DNA of 64,000 nt from Stercorarius parasiticus (taxonomy: Eukaryota > Chordata > Aves > Charadriiformes > Stercorariidae): the NCBI GenBank assembly GCA_013396915.1, contig VWZL01006771.1, forward strand, positions 1,071,379 to 1,135,378, in the 5' to 3' direction. Numbering within the stretch: the stretch's first letter is position 1; each line of letters starts with the position of its first letter. The notes under the pieces were generated by a model, which saw only the letters and a program-made list of their open reading frames with translations, made no database searches and was not told the DNA's origin. The translations under genes and the position numbers were made by a program. Shown piece after piece: positions 27,175 to 38,630 of this stretch.

Positions 27175-27480
27175 GAATTTGTGTCCTGCTTTGAAACTTG
27201 ATGATGCTTCAACTACTAGCTTCAGACCCTGATATTTCCTCTTGCAGGTAGTCTTGTTCACCTGTCCTTGGATTCTACATCTTGTCTTGTCTTCCATGCC
27301 GCCATCCTCATGTTTGTTCCTGCACTGCCTGCATTTGTTCCCAGGCCTCATCCTGTCTTGCTGGTATTCGAAATCCTCACCTTATACCAGGCTCCTGTCT
27401 TGTCCCTTTGGTTTGACTCTTTCATGACTTCTCCAGGTCTTGGTCCCATTTGTCAAGATTTGTCTTGACTTCTTCTTTCA
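27175..27480 (+). repeat. Pyrimidine-rich tract with recurring TGTCTTG
   Basis: The + strand is strongly C+T biased and the heptamer TGTCTTG recurs at 27283, 27354, 27396 and 27461, with one-base variants between. It may be a decayed tandem or low-complexity repeat. I do not recognise a family. Confidence 0.35.
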
Positions 27481-28000
27481 CTCTGATTCAACTGAGTTTA
27501 ACTAACAGGCAGGACCACCCGTGTCCAAGTCGTGGCAAACTGAATCAGACTACAGCCTGCTGCATCTGCTTCCACCAAGTTTGAGAGCCCTGACTACTGT
27601 AAATATATAATGAAAGAAACTAGTTGAGACTGGGAGGCTCTACACTCTGCGCGGTGTCTGGTTTTTTTATTGAATGTAACATGATGAATTTTGGGAATGG
27701 CACATCTGCTCTCCTCTACAATTTCAAGGGGAATGTTGGAGGCAAGTTGAAGGAAGAAAAATGTATCAAAGGCTATTAAACACAAAGATACCATCTGTGG
27801 TTCAGGAAGTCCCTGGACTGCAAATCACTGAAAGCTAGGGAAATACATTAGCAAAGTGTCACTACAAACTGGCCCTACTCCATCCTGCTGTTGCCTGCAG
27901 TTGGATGCAGACTTACATGGTCCAAGCAAGATGTTTTTATGTTCTCAGGTAGCCAGGGGAAAATCATCATCAACATTTAAAATCAACTGTATCTATTGAA

Positions 28001-28025
28001 GGCGGGAGGGGGGGGCGGGGGGGAT
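28001..28025 (+). repeat. G-run, possible G-quadruplex
   Basis: Twenty-five bases on the + strand that are G except for two C, one A and a final A/T boundary: GGCGGGAGGG, then GGGGGCGGGG, then GGG. At least four runs of three or more G are available within short loops, which fits the standard quadruplex rule. Confidence 0.7.
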
Positions 28026-28029
28026 GTGG

Positions 28030-29120
28030 AAAACTGAAGGCAGGACTCCTACCATCTGCTTAATAGAGCCACTGCTTCAAGTTCCTCTACAATTGCCTGA
28101 ATGCCAAAGAACTGACTGATGGCACCAATGGACACCTTCCAGAGCAGCAATATCCCTGTATGAGTGTCTCCCCATAAAGTTTAAGGTAGTGCCTTTCCAA
28201 ATGACCTGCCTCCTAGTTAGAGAGAAGATGATGGCCATGGGAAGAGAGACGTAAGCCCAAGCACTTTGCGAGAGGGAAGCCAACAGGGGACCTGCAGAGC
28301 CCACTGGAGTGACTGAAGGGGGAAGAAAAGGGGACAGCCAGAGTCAAGCAACCCTCCCCCCTCAGCCAACAGCATATGTGTCTTTCGTGTGGGTTAGAGA
28401 CACCACAGAGCAAGCAGTGCCCCAGGCATGGAAGGAAGGCTGAGGTTTTATGTCCTCCATAAGCAGAGGCGGCCTGAAAGAACAGTCCCTGAGTTGGGCC
28501 ATGAGCTTGGATGACAGATACTCCAACAGAGATGAACCTCCTGATAGATGGTATATCTTCCCAATGTCAGATGTCACTCCTTGAAGCACCCCTAACGGGG
28601 CGTGCAGAATTAAATAACATGTTGTGGGGACTTGCTAAAAGGCTAAAGAAGATTGCTCCATTTCTTAACAACCATACAGAGCTGGACTGGGCACTGATGG
28701 AGCAGTGGAGCCTATTTCAGCTTGTAGCAAAGGACAAGATCAGACAGGGTTTGAGAGCTGGAGTAGCACCCTGAGCACAAACCCTAATCCTGTTCTTTCT
28801 GGAAGCAGATGTGTTTATTTTATGCTTATTCTTCAGTTCTGGCCCCAAGTACCAAAGAAGGGAGCGTGCCAATGACCCAGACATGTGGCAGGAGGTGCTG
28901 GCTGTAGGTGAGGAGGCACCACGGCACGGAGAACTGAAATGTACCCCAGCCTGGAGCTGTCTTGGGGATAACCCAAGCATCTGGTGAGTCTATCTGCATC
29001 AATGTTCTACACTGTTTGTCCAAGATATTCTCTTTTCTCCCTCCGCGTGACTCCGTGCAGCAACCTAGTGGACCCCTAGGAAGAGTTCGGCTCCAATGCA
29101 ATTAGCGGGAACATCAGAAA
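28030..29120. other. Raised-GC block with overlapping short frames, unidentified
   Basis: This kilobase is less AT-rich than its flanks. Minus-strand frames at 28077-28304, 28213-28413 and 28362-28589 overlap in successive phases, and a + strand frame of 87 codons lies at 28511-28774. Successive overlapping frames can mark a decayed gene, but none of the peptides resembles a family I know, so this may equally be an old inserted repeat or plain unique sequence. Confidence 0.25.
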
Positions 29121-29164
29121 ATGTCTCCCTGTCACACAACTCCATATAGCCAGGGCACAGCTTG

Positions 29165-29430
29165 AACATGTTTATTCTGTGCAAAGCTTATGAAGAATTT
29201 GCATTAGAAAACAGAGACAAATGGAAATTTTGGCTTTCGCTGCTGTTTTTAAAGCAAATGTCACCCAAAGAGCTATTTACCTATTATCTAGATTCTGTTG
29301 TTGATAATGCTAGCTTCGCACTATGAATTTTTAAAATTTATTTTAAAGCAATATTAGGAAATGCATTTTGCACCATGTAATTATATTAATAAAGAAATTT
29401 GTTTGATGTTAAATATTTATTCTTCTCTCA
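29165..29430. promoter_or_regulatory. Candidate conserved non-coding element with POU octamer
   Basis: AT-rich repeat-free block with TGTTTATT (forkhead type) near 29170, a perfect POU octamer ATTTGCAT at 29197-29204, and further ATTA words near 29380. It adjoins a similar block at 29640-29880. Enhancer identity is inference. Confidence 0.28.
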
Positions 29431-29639
29431 CTGTAATCATACTTTTGATGCTGCATACATTTACAACAAAAAAATGCATTTTCAAATATCTTCAACCTGG
29501 TTTTATGATTATTTGTTAATCACAATCCATTAAAACCTTAAGGTTTTGAGTGCAGGGTTTGGGGTGGGTTTTTTTTTTGTTTTTTTGAATGGTCTGTTTT
29601 GCTTTGGTTGGCACAGTGAAAAGAAAAAAGTAATTTGGG

Positions 29640-29880
29640 TTTAGCATGTAGAATTTAACTAAGCTTTATTTATTTTATTGTCAGAAGTAATAATAGGGAG
29701 TAATTTAAGTACTTTGAAGATGTGCATTTAGTGGTCTTTGAAGCATAATCCCATTAAGATTAATAATGAATTACATCTGAGAAAGACTATGTCCCTTAAT
29801 GCTAATGTCTTTTGCAAGGTGGATAAATCGCTCAATTTAACAGCAAAGATGAATGTGAAGAGGAGCTGTAGTTGCACTGG
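29640..29880. promoter_or_regulatory. Candidate conserved non-coding element
   Basis: Repeat-free AT-rich sequence with a dense set of TAAT words (AAGTAATAATAGG, AGATTAATAATGAATTAC, CTTAATGCTAATG). It lies directly upstream of an exon-like segment starting at 29941. Confidence 0.22.
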
Positions 29881-29940
29881 CTTATTTGATGTTGGGACGT
29901 TCTAATTTTGGTGGGTTTTTTCTGTTTTGTTTCTGTCTAG

Positions 29941-30022
29941 AAGACCCAGAGACTCATCGTCATTGAGGGATGAGCAGCTCCCTTGAATAATCACGATCCA
30001 CTTCTGCCTGCAAACCTCGCTG
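29941..30022 (+). other. Candidate exon with strong acceptor
   Basis: A long pyrimidine tract ending TTTGTTTCTGTCTAG at 29940 is an excellent 3' splice site. Downstream composition is less AT-rich. A donor-like CTG/GTAATA follows at 30023, which is only fair. Read from 29942, the frame is RPRDSSSLRDEQLP then TGA at 29984-29986, so it could be a last coding exon or part of a non-coding RNA. I do not recognise the peptide. Confidence 0.2.
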
Positions 30023-30488
30023 GTAATAGTTCCACCATTGCCGAAGAGTTCACTTTTCCCAGCAGGTCTTGGTCATGGTGTGCACAACAAGCCTAAAGCA
30101 GCCAAGATGAAGGGCTGATGGGTTAAGTGATGAAGAGAACGTAGGTGGCCTATTTCTAATTTGGCTCAATAAGCTGTGCTCCTGAGTGTCCCGTGTGGTC
30201 TTTCACAGAAACCAGCATTCAGGATACCAACTTCAAACTTCACCCAGCAGTGCTGCAGTGCTCCAGAGGGGAGAGATTCTGCATCTTTACCTGGAATGGC
30301 AACATTTTTTGCGGCATGCATAGCTATGCAGTAAAAGGTGGATAGATGTGAAGCGTGGCCTTGCTCTTTTAAGAGCGAGAGGGATGCTCCGAAAGACTGA
30401 AACAGCCTGCAAAGTGAAGAGCTAAGTTACGGCTCACAGTAGCCAGACTGCACCGAGAAAGAACCAATCTCCCTTCGCCTCCTTTCAG

Positions 30489-30539
30489 GTCCAGCCTTGT
30501 AGCAGAGACTTGGTGGGACAGATCTCTGTTCCCACTCAG
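30489..30539 (+). other. Candidate 51-nt exon with good splice sites
   Basis: An acceptor TCGCCTCCTTTCAG ends at 30488 after a pyrimidine tract, and the donor CAG/GTAGGA starts at 30540. The enclosed 51 bases are a multiple of three and open in two frames. It sits 550 bases after the acceptor at 29940, so the two may belong to one transcript, possibly a long non-coding RNA. No peptide match is recognised. Confidence 0.2.
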
Positions 30540-33500
30540 GTAGGATAAACATCACTGGCAGGGCACCAGGCAGAACGTCCTCCTGTACCCTGCTATTACA
30601 TGTGTGTCAGTCAGCTAAGTCTTCATCCTGCTTAATTTATAAGAGCTAAAGAGATCACATTGCACACTGGTACAACCACAAAATCAGTGCTGCTTTGCCC
30701 AAAAAATAATGGTATATGTCCCTTCTGACTGAACTGAACAATCAGTTCAAGGGTGCAACAAACCTTGATGCCTTCAAAGCACGATTAAAAATACATTTTT
30801 ATGTTGTAATTTCTTACTAAGATAGATGCATTGATTTATTTCCCTCACATCTGAGAAGCAATTGCACAGACATATTCAGAAGAATGCACATAATATACTT
30901 GAAAAACTAGGCATGAAGAATCAGTTTAGATTTCACTGAGTGTGAATTTGGGGAGAAAAATTATCCCTCCACCTTCTCACTGCTAATGCAGTAGGGTTTA
31001 TTTTTGAATGAAGGCAATATGAGCTTAAATTAAATGTCAAATATAATTTAACATTAAAGCATGAAGTGGCTGAGTGTGTGCGTGTCAAAACTAGCAGCTC
31101 TTCTGAGTGGTTAATTGCTATCTACAAAATAATAACCTATAAAAAGATCTCTCATTTTCAGCAGTGAGGCTTAAATTTACTGTACTGAAATAATTCTAAC
31201 AAAATAGAGCTTAGAAGCCTTTTTAGTCACCCATGCCACATGAAGACACACAATGCCAAATAAAAACATCTGCAATCTGGCTGCCTACTTCTTTGGGAGA
31301 TGTCTAGACTCCTTTTATAATCAGCAATGAGAAACAGACACTTCTAGGCTGCAGTTCAACTTGTCCTAAACTAGATATCTAAAATAGGCCAGAAGAATCA
31401 CATCTGAAAAGTGCCTATTTCTCTCCACTGGCTGTAAAGGAAGCCAGGAGCGGTTAATTCAGAGGCAGAAAGCTACAAGGCAATGCGTAGTTTTGATAAT
31501 TTTCTGCCAACAGGATCAACTGACCAGTGCTACAATTACATTTTTATTCTTTTTCACCGACACCTGATAGGTAACTTCCATTAGTGTTAGAAAGTGGCTA
31601 TTTTATGCAACATGCTGCCCACTTTAGAAAGCAGTGAAATCCTTGCAAAAGAAACTCCACATCTGAGATGTCAGCTCTGGGACTGAAGTCTGGGAAGACA
31701 TTACAACAATCAAAACACCTAAAACTGAGCAAAACTGTCCCAACAACTGACCCAACCTTCCATGCATACGTACACATGCTTAATTCTAGCCATACAAATA
31801 GCCCCATAGGACAGATCTGGATGACTTTTTAAATAAGTTGCTGGCTACCAGTGGGCACAGGTCTGTATGCTGTAGTACAACGGGCTAGCCGGAAACCTCC
31901 ACTAAAACTGAGTTCTACTCGAAGGAAGAGGCAGTTTCAACAGGGGAAAACAAAACAGAGATGGCAATACATGCTTTTTATGTTGGTATACTTCCTTCTC
32001 AAGGTTAAGTTACGACTTAATCCCCCACCCCCCCTTTTTTTTTGGTGGTATTCCTAAATATAACAGCATAAATACTACAGAAAACCTGACTCAAATGCAT
32101 TAGGAACAGCTAGACAAAATCCTGATATGTGTGAAGTTAACGGCAAAGCTATCACTGACTTTAACTGATTCACAACTTCAATCCTTCAGCATTTATAGCG
32201 ACGAAAAATCTGAGGTGGTTTCCAGAACATGAAATAACAATATCTCATTGTAATGTCTCTATACAACTATTTCTGCTAGGAGGAGGAAGAGATTTGAGAT
32301 AAGAGAAAAGAAGAAATCAGTTTTCCAAAGGCATTACCTTTGGGGTCAATGAATATAAAACCAATAAACTATAATTTTCATCATGATTTCTTGCCTGTCT
32401 CCAAAGTTACATTTCGGAAGTGTAACACAGTCATCCAGTGCCTCTGGGGTGACAGGAGCTTGCCACGTTCATTTGGGCATATCCACCAATACAGAAGTTT
32501 TGATACCAAAGTTCACAAGGGTTGTGTAAGTCACATGATGGAGAGTGTTGGAAAGTTAAATTAATAGAGTAATCTGAACATTAAATATACCTTAAATAGT
32601 AAGAATTACTATATAATCAGAAAAGCATTGAGTTAGCTTTCTAAATGCCAGGTATAATACGGACTGATACGGATAAAAGAAATGGAGGGTAAGCAGCCTG
32701 CAATCACAAGGGAACTAGTAAGCAATTCCTGTTCAAACTTTTCTACCAAAACAGATACATCTAAGCCCTACGGAGCTGCCTTTTTACTTCAAGATGAAAA
32801 CTGAAATGTAAGCAAGGATTAAGTCTCATTGAAAGTTACTGCTATGTTTATTCTCCCTTGGCCAAAGTCAGCGCTGGGAGCAGGGAAGTGGCCTGATATG
32901 GGCCAAAGCCAGAGACAGCTTGCAGCCCTGGTAACATGGTCCCCTCTGCACGACCATTGCCACATGCGCAAATCTACACAACAGCACAAGTCTTGGGCAC
33001 GGTGCTGATGTCCCAGACTGCCTGCCAGCTTGGCTACTGCTTGCCCTGCTACAGATCGTTGGGTGCCAGCCATGAGCTGTTTTGAGTGGCTCTCAGCTCC
33101 TTCTGCCCGCTGTGTCTGAGATGAGGTGCTGCCACACCTCATCCTCTGCTGCCATCCCTCCCCTTGACAAACCACGGACAAGCACAGAGAAGCTTAGGTT
33201 TTTTTCATGCTGTTAACTGAGGCCTAAGGTACAGGATTTTGGACTACTCCTGATTTCCAGTTTGGCTACTGGTAGGAGCTTGCTAATGCGGCTGCTCCTC
33301 CACATATGAAGCCTTTTACAACCTCAGTGCCTTTCCCACACTGCGACTTCTGCCTATCCTCTGCTGTCCTGGCTCATGAAGGGACACTAGGACTATCTGC
33401 CCTGTTAATAGGCACGGGTCAACACCACAGAAAGTAGAAGCAGAAGGCCATGATAATCATATCTTCCTCACTTCAGAGGTATCCCACACATTGATGTGCA

Positions 33501-33606
33501 ACTACTCTTGCCAGCCCAAGACAGAAAAAGCCAAAGAAAGATTGGCACTTTGCTGCATTAGGTAGAAAAAACACCTATTCAGATTACTGAAAAAGATAGT
33601 GTAACA
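30540..33606. other. Gene-free stretch with a GC-raised patch
   Basis: No supported gene. The part at about 32850-33170 is GC-richer and holds a 120-codon minus-strand frame (32819-33181) of low-complexity-like composition that I do not consider coding. A C-run then T-run lies near 32022-32043. Confidence 0.45.
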
Positions 33607-33699
33607 TCCTCTCCTATGAAGACAGGCTGAGAGAGCTGGGGTTGTTCGGCCTGGAGAAGAGAAGGCTCCAGGAAGACCTTAGAGCAGCCTTCCAGTACC
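33607..33699 (+). mobile_element. CR1 LINE fragment, cut at an ambiguous base
   Basis: Close to the avian CR1 consensus: CCTCTCCTATGAAGACAGGC, then TGAGAGAGCTGGGGTTGTTC, then GCCTGGAGAAGAGAAGGCTC, ending CAGCCTTCCAGTACC. CR1 copies normally keep their 3' end, but here homology stops at base 33700, which is an N, and the sequence beyond is unrelated. The missing 3' part suggests an assembly join rather than a natural truncation. Confidence 0.9.
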
Positions 33700-33700
33700 N

Positions 33701-36700
33701 TAGCACTATGTAGAGTGAGTTGCATTGAACTTTCACTGAAAGAAGGGGAAGAACATCGTTGTGCAGTGACTCCAGTGATTACACTGCGAGAACAGAAAGT
33801 GGATCAGAAGAAAAGGCCTGTGCAGAAACTGCGGCAAATGCAGCAGAACTCTGGCATGGGCAAATGTTACTTAATTTGGCATTAGGTCTGCCAACATCAG
33901 TTCAGCCAGGAATATTATCTATCTACTTACTCATGATTCTGAACTGGTGCAGTGTGGTGTAGAGTAATGACTGATTTGTGTCACCTGGTTGCTCCTTTTT
34001 CAGCAAAGCACCAAGAGCCCTTTTGCTACTGTCCAGCCTTTGGTTCTTAGGCTGCTGTAGACAATGAGAAGTCTCTACACCTGTGCCCATCAGTGCCATG
34101 ATGCTTCATTAACATAATCCATTCACCAGCAACTCTGCCTTCTGTATATTTGAAGTCATAAGGAACGCTTTTAAATAAGTAATAGTAATTTTGCCCACCA
34201 AGAAAGGGTCCGAATACCTTATAATACTGGTTGTCATAATAAAAAGCTACCTGCAGTGTTTGTCGTATCGTCTCCTATTCTTCTGCAAGCTAAAGTCCAT
34301 CAAAAATAATTAAGAACTTTCTCTGAAACCTCAAGATTTGATGATTTAGCAGGAGAGATGGGTTGTAACAGATGAGCTCCAGCAAATTTTGCTGAGGTGG
34401 TTTAGATGTTACTGCTATCAGTTATTTCTCCCATCCTTCTGCCAAAGTTACTGTCCCTGGGCAGAAGGGCAAACTAAAATGTGGGCCCATGTCTCACACA
34501 GCCCCTTCAAACTGCTGAGATATCAGTCTGCAAAGTGATGCCCTTGAAGTACAGGTGTCCAGTCTTTTTTTCTGCTGACCCTGATACAGGGCAGAATTGA
34601 AAGAAGTATCTCCATCAAAAGCCTTAAAAACAAAAGATGGGAAAACAAAAATGTATCAGAACTACCTACGTTTTCTCTCCCACTTGTTCTCCCAATGAAT
34701 TCAAGTCACAGCCTTGCTTCTCTACAGCTGTCCTGTCTCTGCGAGCTGCTAATTTTAGCTAGGGCCCTCCATTACAGGGCAAGATGAAAGGGAAGTTATG
34801 AAAGGATGTGAGCCATAGCTTTCCTAAACCTTTTATATTTTTTAAGTTCCTCAATCAGCTCCCAAATACCTTTTCTGGTTCTATCACAATTCCAGCACAC
34901 AGAATGGAAACACAAAGTGCCAAACAGATGCAGCTATTTGTAAGAAAAAGCCAAACCCTTCTGTCCTATCTCAATGATCTCTGACTTTCAGAATCTTGCC
35001 TGAACATTCATCAAATATTCCCTTTGTCTGTTGTCATCCTTCTTAAATACATAAAGAACTCATTCATGAATGTATAAACTTTTGTCAGTCTCTAAAGTAA
35101 ACGGAGTTTTCTTTTAAAATGCTTTACATCAAAATCACTCAGTGCATGGTGCTCTGTACTGTTATCCTCCTTTCTTCAGAGAGTGTGCCTGCTTTTGATC
35201 CTTTATTCCAGACTTCTCCCAAGTACCAATTTCTCTGTCAACTTGGGAGCTGTGCCCTGTGCTAATGTTTAGACGGCATATGTTGATGTTTTTGCTGTCT
35301 TGCTTTTAAAAAATATCTCTCAAATTTGGTGCCGATAAAGGTTAAAGATGCTCAAGGATAATGTAATTGAGGCTTTTGTTCTCCCTCTCCACTCGCACAC
35401 TGTTATGTGAAGAAATAGTCAAGTAACCTTTGATGGGACAGAAATTCCATTTGATTTGCATCAAGCTCTACACCTGCACAGGTAACAGACTTTGGTCCAT
35501 CCTACTAGAGAATAAGGGCCCAAACTCACCAAGGACTAAAGACCATAGTCCAGGAAAAAGTTCCTCTTCAGGAAGCATACATCAATCTCTCCGCTTCCTA
35601 CTTGGACCCCCCCATCCCTCATATTGCATGCTAAGGGAATTATGACCTTGCTTTGGTAAGCCATTTCTGTCATGCTGTGCAAGGAGACCACCACTTAAGA
35701 TTCCGGAGTCATGTCATCTCTTCCCAAGCAACATTCAATATTCTTTGGACACTGCCTCATGTAATATCTTTCTCTAATGGTTAAACTGTCTCTATTCATC
35801 TAGTGAGAAGAGTGGCAACAAGGCAGCAGACTGAGTCAAGTGTGAGACAGAACCTAGCTGAAAGAGTAATCTTTCTCTGGTGTATGCGTATACATATATA
35901 TATATATATAAATACTTATGTGTTACACTCAGTTTCAGACATAGAGAAGTCTCTGTTAAGAAGCAACAGAGAACTCTGAGATAGAATAATTGGAAATGTG
36001 TCCTTCTGCAGCTCTTACTCACTGCTGGTGTTCAGCAATAAAAAGAGAATTGCAACCATGAATCACAAACACTACTGTGCTGTCTTAATACTGCCTTTCA
36101 ACAGCTGAAGAGACAAATACCACTTAGTCAAGGAGAAGCCCTCATATATCTGATACACCTCCAAATACTCTGTGATTAATCTTTTTTCTTAAAAACAAAC
36201 AAAAGAAAACAAACACTGGTTGAACAAAAAAATCCCACATCCGACAATCTAGATTTCTAAAGCTTTGATGGAATGAGGCCATTGGTGAGCAACAGTAGAA
36301 CTTTACATAGAAAACCCCCCAAACACTTTACTAAACTATCAAAAGAGCTATTCTTTTAGGTAGTTTTGGAGTAAATAAAACAACACTTAGTCCTTTAAGT
36401 GATTTGTTTGCATTAAATGATTCATTTGCATTTATTTGTCTAATCCCAGCGAGGTTATTGTGCCGCAGCATACTCACACATTCAATCAGGCTATTCTTTA
36501 AAGCCAAGTACTGTGGCTTCTAAAGTGGGAGTGTGGACGCTGGATTTCAGCAGAGTTGGAATCCACTACATAAATTGAAAGAGTTTGCTATTCTGTATTG
36601 TCTGTATCACGCTTGCTCGTTGAAACAACATCAACCTTTCAGCAGTGGGAAGCGGGTGGCCTGGGGAGCAGGAGGGATTCCTGACATGCCGCGTGGCCCT

Positions 36701-37439
36701 TTGGGAATCACTGTGAGATGTGTTTGCAAAAGCACTGGTAGCTGCCACTGTTCTCACTGTGAGCGCTTTTTGAACAGCTTCCATAAGCCTCTTCAGGATT
36801 ATGGTCCCATACTGCTTAACTGGAAGGCAGTCAGAGTTTCAAGCGCAGATCCCTCCCCAAAGTCACGCACGCCCTTTGTGGTTCAAGGTGGGACTTGAGT
36901 TTTTGGTTAGGCTGGCTTTCACTGCCATTTCTGGCTACGTGCTCTTGCTGCTTCTCTTGCCCCATCACCGGCCCTCATCTGGATCAGGGGGCTGAACTGG
37001 CAAGAGACTATGAAAAATATGAAGTGAACAGATTTTTGCCCATTTAGCACCCTGAACTGGTTCACCATGATTGCTCACGGGCTTAACGCAAGAAAGAGAA
37101 TGGAAGAACATAGCTGGGGTAGGATAAAAGAAAGTTTTTACAGTTTTTACATTTTTAACAATATAAATAAATTGAGGGTGTGGTTTAACTATCTGTCTAT
37201 CCATAAATAAATTCTTTGCCATGTGCAATGCTTTAGGAACCGTGGTTGAAAAGGACACTTACGTAAGCGCTAATGCAATCTGAATAAATGGCGGCATTTA
37301 GGCAGGGGCAATGGGGGGGTGAGACAGCCATTACATAATGTAATTGGAGATTTATCCACCAAAGCTTTACATTTTGAGAGGGACAAACTGGATGTCCCAG
37401 AAACCAGCAGTTAAACAAACACTGAATTTGTAAACCCAT
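33701..37439. other. Gene-free AT-rich stretch
   Basis: No supported gene. An (AT)n microsatellite lies at 35894-35911. A 121-codon + frame at 36533-36898 is not recognisable and is matched by minus-strand frames. Perfect POU octamers occur at 35454 and 36424. Confidence 0.5.
35894..35911. repeat. (AT)n microsatellite
   Basis: Uninterrupted AT dinucleotide run of about nine units. Confidence 0.9.
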
Positions 37440-38260
37440 TCAGAATTTGTAAAAAGTATTGTTGGTTTATTACTGTTATTTATCTTGATCGCGTTTGTTC
37501 TGCTCAGAAGAAATAAAACACAAGCGCTCTTTGCTTTAATTGCTGGGCCTATTCTTTAGTAAACAATGAAAAGTGATTAGAGATGTTTTTTGGCATGCAC
37601 AGTCCAAAACCACCTAGTGAGAGTTCAAAGAACAAAGCAAATGCTTATTGGAAGAAATTACTCAGCTAACTAAACTTGTATATCTTTGAGTCAGACATTT
37701 TTTCAGCATCTTTACCCCATTTATCAATGCACAATTACTGTCACTATTGTGTTGTGTCATTAGGCGTAAGGTTACAAGTGCCAGTCGGAATAAAAAAATT
37801 GCAGTAATGTTGGCATAATTTTTCATTATCATCTTCATTAACCACAGCTAGTGGGAGTAAGAGTTTATCCTTGCTGTTGTCATCGTCATGACAACGCTTC
37901 CAAAGCTTGTCTGCCGAGAGTTCACCAGATACAAAAAACTGAATGTCCTCATTATTCCGCTTCTCACACTCTCACCCATGCCAAGGGTGATCCGAGATGC
38001 ACAGGGCCCTTGATTTATCCCCTGTGATTTCTCTTGACAGCCTGGTATGGTGTCTCAGCTTAAGGCAATCGGTCTGATTTCACAGTTTAATTACTGCTAA
38101 TCTGAAGGAGCGTGGCCAATGCTAATGAGCCAGCAGCAATCAAAGCAATAATGGCTAAACTCGCCCTGTTTCATTCTTCTCTTTTTATTAAAACACCCCT
38201 GCCCTGAAATAAGCAAGTAATTTCTTCTTCTCTGCACAACTGCATGAAACGAACAGACAA
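37440..38260. promoter_or_regulatory. Candidate enhancer / conserved non-coding block
   Basis: About 800 repeat-free bases with dense factor words. These include an inverted pair GTTGTCAT / ATGACAAC at 37876-37895 whose right half resembles an RFX X-box, TTAATTA at 38087-38093 (homeodomain), GCTAATGAG near 38120, and ATCAAAG at 38139-38145 (TCF/LEF). No open frame is credible. By texture this is one of the two best enhancer candidates in the window. Conservation is not tested. Confidence 0.33.
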
Positions 38261-38339
38261 GCCTCATGTACAATTTGGTGTTATTTCAGAAGCGGACTGT
38301 AAGATTCCTTTATATTTTGCACTTAAACCCCTGCTTAAT

Positions 38340-38630
38340 GTTAGTTTCCAAACAGCTTTGATTCAAGAAAAGAATCAATGGTTGGAAAAGACTCATTAGC
38401 GGATCACTAACTTGACTGCAGAACATCCACCCTGGCACACGGGGCCAAATTTGGGATGGAGGTCTCCTTGATTTTTGCAGCTGGGCTTCACCAAATTATG
38501 CAGTGAATTAAAATATCTATGACAGCACTGCGAAAGAGAACGTAGAATATTCAGAAAGGACTTTATTGTAACAGAAATTAATCTCGAATCTGGATAACAA
38601 TTTACCCTGCAAAATGACAAGTGCCCTCAG
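38340..38630. promoter_or_regulatory. Candidate conserved non-coding element
   Basis: Repeat-poor block beginning with an inverted repeat TTGATTC (38358-38364) / GAATCAA (38372-38378), whose left arm forms CTTTGAT, a TCF/LEF-type word. Further ATTA words lie near 38395, 38505 and 38578. The phrase AATCAATGGTTGGAAAAGAC also faintly resembles an antisense CR1 tail, so an old repeat origin is possible. Confidence 0.22.

Noticed and set aside
28511..28774. 87-codon + frame as a retroviral or domesticated protein
   Set aside because: No catalytic or zinc-knuckle motif and no LTR or primer-binding site nearby.
32819..33181. 120-codon minus-strand frame
   Set aside because: Compositionally biased and unlike any known protein. 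Probably a by-product of the local GC rise.
36533..36898. 121-codon frame with several Cys and His near CHCSHCERF
   Set aside because: It hints at a zinc-binding motif, but the Cys/His spacing fits no finger family and there are no splice or start signals of note.
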